44,820 bases of DNA from an uncultured Clostridium sp. Lineage in GTDB: Bacteria > Bacillota > Clostridia > Clostridiales > Clostridiaceae. Numbering within the stretch: the stretch's first letter is position 1; every line of letters starts with the position of its first letter. This document shows, one piece after another, positions 37,101 through 44,820 of this stretch. The stretch spans positions 1-44,820 of the forward strand of contig CAIFEX010000026.1 of the NCBI GenBank assembly GCA_903789665.1, read 5' to 3'. The translations under genes were made by a program, and so were the position numbers. The notes beneath the pieces are model-generated. The model made no database searches. It was not told the DNA's origin and saw nothing but the letters and a program-made list of their open reading frames with translations.

Positions 37101-40100
37101 ATATAAAGGAGGGACAAAATATGACCAGTGCCAAAAAAGTTTTAGAATACCTAGTGAGGAATTGAAACCAGAATGTTGGCACGTGAGATGTAAATGCCAT
37201 TCCGTTTTAGAATACCTAGTGAGGAATTGAAACCAGAATGTTGGCACGTGAGATGTAAATGCCATTCCATGTTTTAGAATACCTAGTGAGGAATTGAAAC
37301 CTGCGTCCAAAATCACCGCCGGCACTCTAGATGCAGGGTTTTAGAATACCTAGTGAGGAATTGAAACGTGCAATAAAAGTGCAAACTTTGTACAAGAACT
37401 GTACGTTTTAGAATACCTAGTGAGGAATTGAAACTTCCCTTTGCTATCCACCACGTATATGTTGGCGGCGGTTTTAGAATACCTAGTGAGGAATTGAAAC
37501 AGTTCACCAAAACCAGCTTTGCGCGGCCCTATGTTTGTTTTAGAATACCTAGTGAGGAATTGAAACACATATGAATCAACAAAGACAGGAAGGCTTGTAA
37601 CTGTTTTAGAATACCTAGTGAGGAATTGAAACCTGTTGAGATAGACAAAGAACTTCAGGCAAATGCCGTTTTAGAATACCTAGTGAGGAATTGAAACCAC
37701 CCCCTTCAAGTCATTCCAGGTCACAGGGCCTTTTGTTTTAGAATACCTAGTGAGGAATTGAAACAGAGCCGTCAAGCCGGCATTGGAGGCTCTGATGCAG
37801 GTTTTAGAATACCTAGTGAGGAATTGAAACACAAAGGTTTCTTCACCTGCCAGTATAAGCGGCCTGTTTTAGAATACCTAGTGAGGAATTGAAACTCCTC
37901 AAATACAAATCTGGTACCTGAATAAACTTTCGTTTTAGAATACCTAGTGAGGAATTGAAACTGTGGCAAGCCGGTATATGCGTAGTGGGGATTATAGTTT
38001 TAGAATACCTAGTGAGGAATTGAAACACACCTTTTGGTGCTAAAATAGTGGACTGTCCTTGTTTTAGAATACCTAGTGAGGAATTGAAACTATTGTCCGC
38101 GTTGAGATTTATTACGTTTATTACGCCGTTTTAGAATACCTAGTGAGGAATTGAAACTGACTAAGCGCATGAATATGCCGCGGGGCAATAAAGGTTTTAG
38201 AATACCTAGTGAGGAATTGAAACTGGCTTTCAGTGATGGAACGTTGTTGAGAGTTAAAGTTTTAGAATACCTAGTGAGGAATTGAAACGCAGATATGCCA
38301 TATCTGGTTTAGGGAATATATGGAGTTTTAGAATACCTAGTGAGGAATTGAAACAGTCTATAGCATATAACGATAAAAGAGAGATAGAAAGTTTTAGAAT
38401 ACCTAGTGAGGAATTGAAACCAGGTGCCGATATTTCCGCACCAAATCCATTTTTACGTTTTAGAATACCTAGTGAGGAATTGAAACTCAGTAATGTAATT
38501 CCTCCATAATTTAGGGCCCTTAGTTTTAGAATACCTAGTGAGGAATTGAAACTATATAGATGTATAAGCCTGTCAGACAAAAGATATGGGTTTTAGAATA
38601 CCTAGTGAGGAATTGAAACGCCTTCTGCCAGTTCTTTTCATCCCAGATATCATCGTTTTAGAATACCTAGTGAGGAATTGAAACCTAGTTTTGGTTCCTG
38701 CTATTCCATCTACAGCCAAAGTTTTAGAATACCTAGTGAGGAATTGAAACCCCTTGAGGAACAGAATAAAATAATATTGAAGCTTGGTGTTTTAGAATAC
38801 CTAGTGAGGAATTGAAACTATGATAGGGATAAAAGATATTATAACAGCTATAAACGTTTTAGAATACCTAGTGAGGAATTGAAACTATATCCTTGAGCTT
38901 TCACAAATGCTGTGGTGGCTGTTTTAGAATACCTAGTGAGGAATTGAAACAGAGCTTTCGAGTTGCTTCCTTCGATAGGAAATACTGTTTTAGAATACCT
39001 AGTGAGGAATTGAAACTTGCTACTGTCTGTAGTCGTTGGTGTTGGAGCTTTGGGGTTTTAGAATACCTAGTGAGGAATTGAAACTAGTTGTGGGCTTATC
39101 AAACACTATTGGAGTACCTAGGTTTTAGAATACCTAGTGAGGAATTGAAACAAGCAATTTGTGCCCATGAAGTCCAAGTGTTTGCATGTTTTAGAATACC
39201 TAGTGAGGAATTGAAACTAAAAAAACAATCATTACTTGCAGAATACCAAACTGGTTTTAGAATACCTAGTGAGGAATTGAAACATACTCGCCGAAGGTGA
39301 AAAACCTGCTCCCATGAAAGTTTTAGAATACCTAGTGAGGAATTGAAACTAATTTTTGCGACATTCTCGGCTTTGGTGTCGAATTGTTTTAGAATACCTA
39401 GTGAGGAATTGAAACGGCACTAAGATGCAGGATAAAATACAAGTTGGAGTACGTTTTAGAATACCTAGTGAGGAATTGAAACTCTAGAGCTTTCTTAAGA
39501 CCATCCAAATCATTTGGTTTTAGAATACCTAGTGAGGAATTGAAACTAATATCATCTATCACAAAAGCTTTACTAGTTTTTATGTTTTAGAATACCTAGT
39601 GAGGAATTGAAACTCAGCACCATATATAAACTTTTCACTGTCAACTTCTTGTTTTAGAATACCTAGTGAGGAATTGAAACGCAAAAGCTGGGATGACAAC
39701 CACAGATTTAGAAGCCAAGTTTTAGAATACCTAGTGAGGAATTGAAACATGTTGTTGCTATACTTGCATTAGCAGAACCATCTACGGTTTTAGAATACCT
39801 AGTGAGGAATTGAAACCACAATTATTAAGTTCTGTTTCAAGATAGCTTTCAAAGTTTTAGAATACCTAGTGAGGAATTGAAACTCATCACCCAGCAGGTC
39901 ATTTGAATTGTAGAACCGCCGTTTTAGAATACCTAGTGAGGAATTGAAACTGTCTTCTCTGCAATAAGCTCCTCTATCTATATCCGTTTTAGAATACCTA
40001 GTGAGGAATTGAAACATATATATATGGATAGTGACTTCTATTGCAATGTGAGTTTTAGAATACCTAGTGAGGAATTGAAACAATGCACATTTCTAGAGGC

Positions 40101-43100
40101 AACTGCAGAAATTCTCAGTTTTAGAATACCTAGTGAGGAATTGAAACTCGTCCATATCTTCAAGCTGATATCGCTTCATAAATGTTTTAGAATACCTAGT
40201 GAGGAATTGAAACGTTTTTGCCTCTCCTTGTTGTAAATTTTCAGCTCGGGTTTTAGAATACCTAGTGAGGAATTGAAACTATTTCTTTTTTTCTGAAAGG
40301 GTGTAGCCTCTAGGCGTTTTAGAATACCTAGTGAGGAATTGAAACAAACATTTTTAGATGGCAAGGAAGTAAAGGGTGATGAGTTTTAGAATACCTAGTG
40401 AGGAATTGAAACGAGAAGTCATGGAGATTACAACCGACGATATCCGCGAGTTTTAGAATACCTAGTGAGGAATTGAAACAAATAAAAAATAAAAATATTT
40501 TTTTGGAACTCCCCGTTTTAGAATACCTAGTGAGGAATTGAAACAAAGAGAAGTAGAAAGACTGCAGGAGAGAAAAAGGGTTTTAGAATACCTAGTGAGG
40601 AATTGAAACGTTCTCTACAAAGCATATTGAAAGTACAGACTAATAGTTTTAGAATACCTAGTGAGGAATTGAAACCTCATATCTCCCCTCCGGAGCAAAT
40701 TTATTTATATTAGTTTTAGAATACCTAGTGAGGAATTGAAACCAACATTGCACTCCAATATTACGTTATTAAAATTAAGTTTTAGAATACCTAGTGAGGA
40801 ATTGAAACCAAAAAATTACATTGCCGCTCCAAAAGATACCGCTAGTTTTAGAATACCTAGTGAGGAATTGAAACTCCGAAGGGCGCAATAGTAATCCAGA
40901 TGAGTGCGACAAGTTTTAGAATACCTAGTGAGGAATTGAAACGATTCTGGGGACACATATGTATACAAAGTGGGGAAAAGTTTTAGAATACCTAGTGAGG
41001 AATTGAAACCGTTGCGAAACAGACAAGCGACGATTCCGGTGGCAGTTTTAGAATACCTAGTGAGGAATTGAAACATATTTTCTTTAGAGGCTTCCGGTAT
41101 AGAGCACCCGCGTTTTAGAATACCTAGTGAGGAATTGAAACCCAGATAGCTGTTATGACTACAGATATGAAGCTCCTAGTTTTAGAATACCTAGTGAGGA
41201 ATTGAAACGTTGTTTTAGAACGGGCGGGGTTAGACAAATATCAAGTTTTAGAATACCTAGTGAGGAATTGAAACTAGGAATAGCTAGTATATTGCATACT
41301 TTTTCTAATGCCGTTTTAGAATACCTAGTGAGGAATTGAAACAAATTTTTGTTAAAATTCATTGTCTTGACCGATACATGTTTTAGAATACCTAGTGAGG
41401 AATTGAAACCGGCGGAGGCGTTCGATAGGATAGCACAGGCATTTAGTTTTAGAATACCTAGTGAGGAATTGAAACTCAGGCAATTGAACTCCACACTTGC
41501 CCAAGTTTTCTAGTTTTAGAATACCTAGTGAGGAATTGAAACACCATAATCTAAAATTTTGTACAGTCCTTCCTGTAGGTTTTAGAATACCTAGTGAGGA
41601 ATTGAAACTATCACCACGTGACACACTTGAATATATTTCCTTTGCGTTTTAGAATACCTAGTGAGGAATTGAAACACAAATAGTTATAGTATGGAGTGTA
41701 AAAAATGATAGGTGGTTTTAGAATACCTAGTGAGGAATTGAAACTTATGGGGCCTAACACGGTCATGCTAGTCCATCATGTTTTAGAATACCTAGTGAGG
41801 AATTGAAACGCTGGTTGTTCCTATGGATATTTAAGCCAGCTTGAAGTTTTAGAATACCTAGTGAGGAATTGAAACAGCATACCGGCATATTTAACCCGGG
41901 TAGGGCTGATAGTTTTAGAATACCTAGTGAGGAATTGAAACAAATAATCACTTGGGTTTTTTCTCTAAAAGCCTTGAGGTTTTAGAATACCTAGTGAGGA
42001 ATTGAAACATGCTGGTGTCGTCGTCTGGGGCCACGTTGAACATGTTTTAGAATACCTAGTGAGGAATTGAAACTAGATAAATACATGGGAGAACTGGAGG
42101 GGTTGGAGAGTTTTAGAATACCTAGTGAGGAATTGAAACTGCTTTTTCATGATTAATTCCTCCTTATGGCAGTTTGTTTTAGAATACCTAGTGAGGAATT
42201 GAAACTAGTACTAATTTTCTTATTCGGGTATTTGAAATATAGTTTTAGAATACCTAGTGAGGAATTGAAACATGTGGAGCGCAGGGCTTATAGGAGCTTC
42301 ATTCTTGTTTTAGAATACCTAGTGAGGAATTGAAACAATCTTCTATTGTTATATATGATGGTTTGGTTTTCACTGTTTTAGAATACCTAGTGAGGAATTG
42401 AAACCAAGAAAACAAGATGCAGATATAAGGTTGATGGAGTGTTTTAGAATACCTAGTGAGGAATTGAAACCGGCAGTATCCTTTCGCTCCTGTGCTGTAA
42501 GCTGTCCAGGTTTTAGAATACCTAGTGAGGAATTGAAACTCCATCTATAAATCATACAATATTAAAACAGAAATAGTTTTAGAATACCTAGTGAGGAATT
42601 GAAACAAGATGGAGAATTTGTAGAAGTAGATTAAGTAAATAGTTTTAGAATACCTAGTGAGGAATTGAAACCCCTTTCTATAAGAAAAACAGCTCCTGCG
42701 GTGGATATGTTTTAGAATACCTAGTGAGGAATTGAAACTTGGTGAATGTTTCATCTTTCAATACGTGTTCTGGGTTTTAGAATACCTAGTGAGGAATTGA
42801 AACTATTTTTTCTATCAGCCCAAATCCAATTCCATTTTTGGTTTTAGAATACCTAGTGAGGAATTGAAACAATGCTAAGTCCTAACCAATTTTCAGACAA
42901 AGTGGGGCGTTTTAGAATACCTAGTGAGGAATTGAAACCAAATGAAAGTGGAAATAATACAAATGGACTAGGGATGTTTTAGAATACCTAGTGAGGAATT
43001 GAAACATGGATGATGAAACCTGGATGGATGCAAATACGGCCGTTTTAGAATACCTAGTGAGGAATTGAAACTCTATAATTTCATCATTTGGTATTGTTCT

Positions 43101-44820
43101 ACCACTTGTTTTAGAATACCTAGTGAGGAATTGAAACTGTCATTCAACTTTACTTTGGTTTCATCTATAAGTGTTTTAGAATACCTAGTGAGGAATTGAA
43201 ACTGCCTCTTAAAAAATTATAATTATATATTTTGTATTACGTTTTAGAATACCTAGTGAGGAATTGAAACTAACTAAAAAAACAAATAAAGACAAGCAAA
43301 GTAGTTAGTTTTAGAATACCTAGTGAGGAATTGAAACTAGATAAATACATGGGAGAACTGGAGGGGTTGGAGGTTTTAGAATACCTAGTGAGGAATTGAA
43401 ACGACAATAACGGACAAGTTTATAACAAAGACACAGGGTTTTAGAATACCTAGTGAGGAATTGAAACTTGATAAGTTGAACTTGGAGAGTCTGCAGGTGC
43501 AGAAGTTTTAGAATACCTAGTGAGGAATTGAAACTATGCCTGATGATACTGTGCTACTCGCCAATTTAGCGTTTTAGAATACCTAGTGAGGAATTGAAAC
43601 CAACCAAAGCCGATAATGGCAGATCTGTGTCTGGAGGTTTTAGAATACCTAGTGAGGAATTGAAACCTCTAGGACACTTCTCATAGTTGAACATAGGATA
43701 ATTGTTTTAGAATACCTAGTGAGGAATTGAAACTCCTCTTAATGCGGTCTCTTGCTAAGAGAGTAAAACCTGTTTTAGAATACCTAGTGAGGAATTGAAA
43801 CTTATAAACCCCTTTTTCTAACCTATTTATATAGGTAGTTTTAGAATACCTAGTGAGGAATTGAAACCCAAGTTCTTCCGATATCCCGCAGTAAGCTTCT
43901 TGGTTTTAGAATACCTAGTGAGGAATTGAAACATGGAGTACAATTAAGAGGACTTTTGAGATATTTGTTTTAGAATACCTAGTGAGGAATTGAAACTTGA
44001 TAAGTTGATGTTCTCTCTGCCAGCCTGTAGGTCGTTTTAGAATACCTAGTGAGGAATTGAAACCGTTCAAATCTCCATCATTATTATAAATGTAAATACG
44101 GTTTTAGAATACCTAGTGAGGAATTGAAACCATTTGTAAAATACCAAGAATCTCCTGAAGTAAATCCGTTTTAGAATACCTAGTGAGGAATTGAAACCCG
44201 GTGGAGCCTTGACAAGCGGAAGCAGATACAATGGTTTTAGAATACCTAGTGAGGAATTGAAACTAAAAAGAACAATGTAAGACCTATAACGTACCAAAGT
44301 TTTAGAATACCTAGTGAGGAATTGAAACTTGCGAGAAGAGAGATATACTGTGCCATAATATATGTTTTAGAATACCTAGTGAGGAATTGAAACCTCTTTC
44401 TGCATACGTGGATTCTATAAGATGTAACCCGTTTTAGAATACCTAGTGAGGAATTGAAACGCTATTGAAGGTATTGATTTGCCATTCTCTATATCACTGT
44501 TTTAGAATACCTAGTGAGGAATTGAAACTGCGACCGCTGTACAAGAATTCCGGACTGATTGTAGGTTTTAGAATACCTAGTGAGGAATTGAAACTTGATA
44601 AGTTGAACTTGGAGAGTCTGCAGGTGCAGAATGTTTTAGAATACCTAGTGAGGAATTGAAACACTGAACAGTATAAAAAATAAAAGATAGGGTCAAAGTT
44701 TTAGAATACCTAGTGAGGAATTCTCTTGTAATCCCTAATATTATTATATCTCATTTTGGGTCAAAGTTTTAGAATACCTAGTGAGGAATTGAAACTTGAT
44801 AAGTTGAACTTGGAGAGTCT
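34143..44820 (+). CRISPR. CRISPR array 3: about 161 repeats, continues past the window
   Basis: The 30-nt repeat begins GTTTTAGAATACCTAGTG and ends AGGAATTGAAAC, with G at position 16 where array 2 has A. I counted 161 repeat starts from 34143 to 44766 by hand, one of them truncated at 44698, with spacers mostly 35-39 nt. The leader is on the left and transcription is on the + strand. Open frames on both strands here, with repeated FNSSLGILK or FRIPSEELK, are artefacts of translating the repeat. Several spacers are duplicated or are variants of each other (see findings). Confidence 0.98.
44698..44722 (+). repeat. Truncated repeat inside array 3
   Basis: The repeat stops after GAGGAATT, losing the last five bases, and is followed by a 43-nt interval (44723-44765) before the next full repeat. 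That interval and the previous spacer both end in GGGTCAAA. This suggests an old deletion or recombination joint. Confidence 0.85.

Noticed and set aside
37169-37270. Spacer containing GTGAGATGTAAAT, resembling the array-1 repeat
   Set aside because: The similarity is about 12 of 14 bases in a low-complexity motif and does not extend; probably coincidence.
34849-44659. Many 60-140 codon frames on both strands with repeated FNSSLGILK, FQFLTRYSK or FRIPSEELK
   Set aside because: They are translations of the 30-nt CRISPR repeat and its spacers, with no ribosome sites. The same applies to frames within arrays 1 and 2.
1-44820. Insertion sequences, prophage, tRNA or rRNA genes and riboswitches
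   Set aside because: I looked for transposase or integrase motifs, target duplications and conserved RNA cores and saw none.

Overview
The window looks like an AT-rich low-GC Firmicute, most likely a Clostridium sensu stricto chromosome. The signs are A/T-heavy codon use, GGAGG-type ribosome sites with frequent TTG/GTG starts, clostridial-type CRISPR repeats and a subtype I-B cas operon. I cannot name the species from the sequence alone. I see no transposase, integrase, tRNA or rRNA.

Layout. (1) 1-8145: a small coiled-coil protein, then UDP-glucose dehydrogenase and a UDP-glucuronate epimerase-like enzyme, a radical SAM protein, a frameshifted and internally deleted SNF2 helicase pseudogene, and a BcsA-like GT2 polysaccharide synthase with a c-di-GMP-binding PilZ domain. 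The two UDP-sugar enzymes and the synthase suggest uronate sugar supply plus c-di-GMP-controlled polysaccharide export. (2) 8146-13074: decayed DNA, a strong terminator, and two CRISPR arrays with different repeat families: array 1 with 15 repeats and array 2 with 39 good repeats plus two decayed ones. (3) 13093-14309: a condensation/acyltransferase-like gene split by a frameshift. (4) 14903-22910: a type III-B operon, cmr1-cmr2-cmr3-CARF nuclease-cmr4-cmr5-cmr6. Its Cas10 lacks the HD nuclease domain but keeps GGDD. The CARF protein has a Card1/Can2-like PD-(D/E)XK nuclease end. (5) 22911-25222: relics of both CRISPR leader types, an HepT/MntA toxin-antitoxin pair, and decayed coding remnants. 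(6) 25421-26166: a compact unit directly upstream of cas8b, described below. (7) 26293-33930: type I-B cas8b-cas7-cas5-cas3-cas4-cas1-cas2. (8) 33980-44820: array 3, about 161 repeats by hand count, running off the window end.

Most interesting signal. Just upstream of cas8b, where cas6 normally sits, are two degenerate CRISPR repeats flanking a 22-nt spacer (26071-26146). The first 17 nt of that spacer match 25421-25437 at 16 of 17 positions. The only mismatch is at position 6, the base flipped out in type I seed pairing. The matched site lies beside a candidate promoter that would drive a short transcript encoding a 56-residue single-membrane-segment protein and ending in a 10-bp-stem hairpin. 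This is the architecture of a CreTA system: a crRNA-like antitoxin RNA guiding Cascade to repress a small toxin and so addicting the cell to its CRISPR effector. The toxin candidate is too short for ordinary annotation. This is inference from sequence and needs functional proof.

The two effector systems probably share crRNAs from arrays 2 and 3, whose repeats end in ATTGAAAC. Neither operon contains a recognisable cas6, and the III-B operon has no adaptation genes, so it probably depends on Cas1/Cas2/Cas4 of the I-B operon and on a Cas6 encoded elsewhere.
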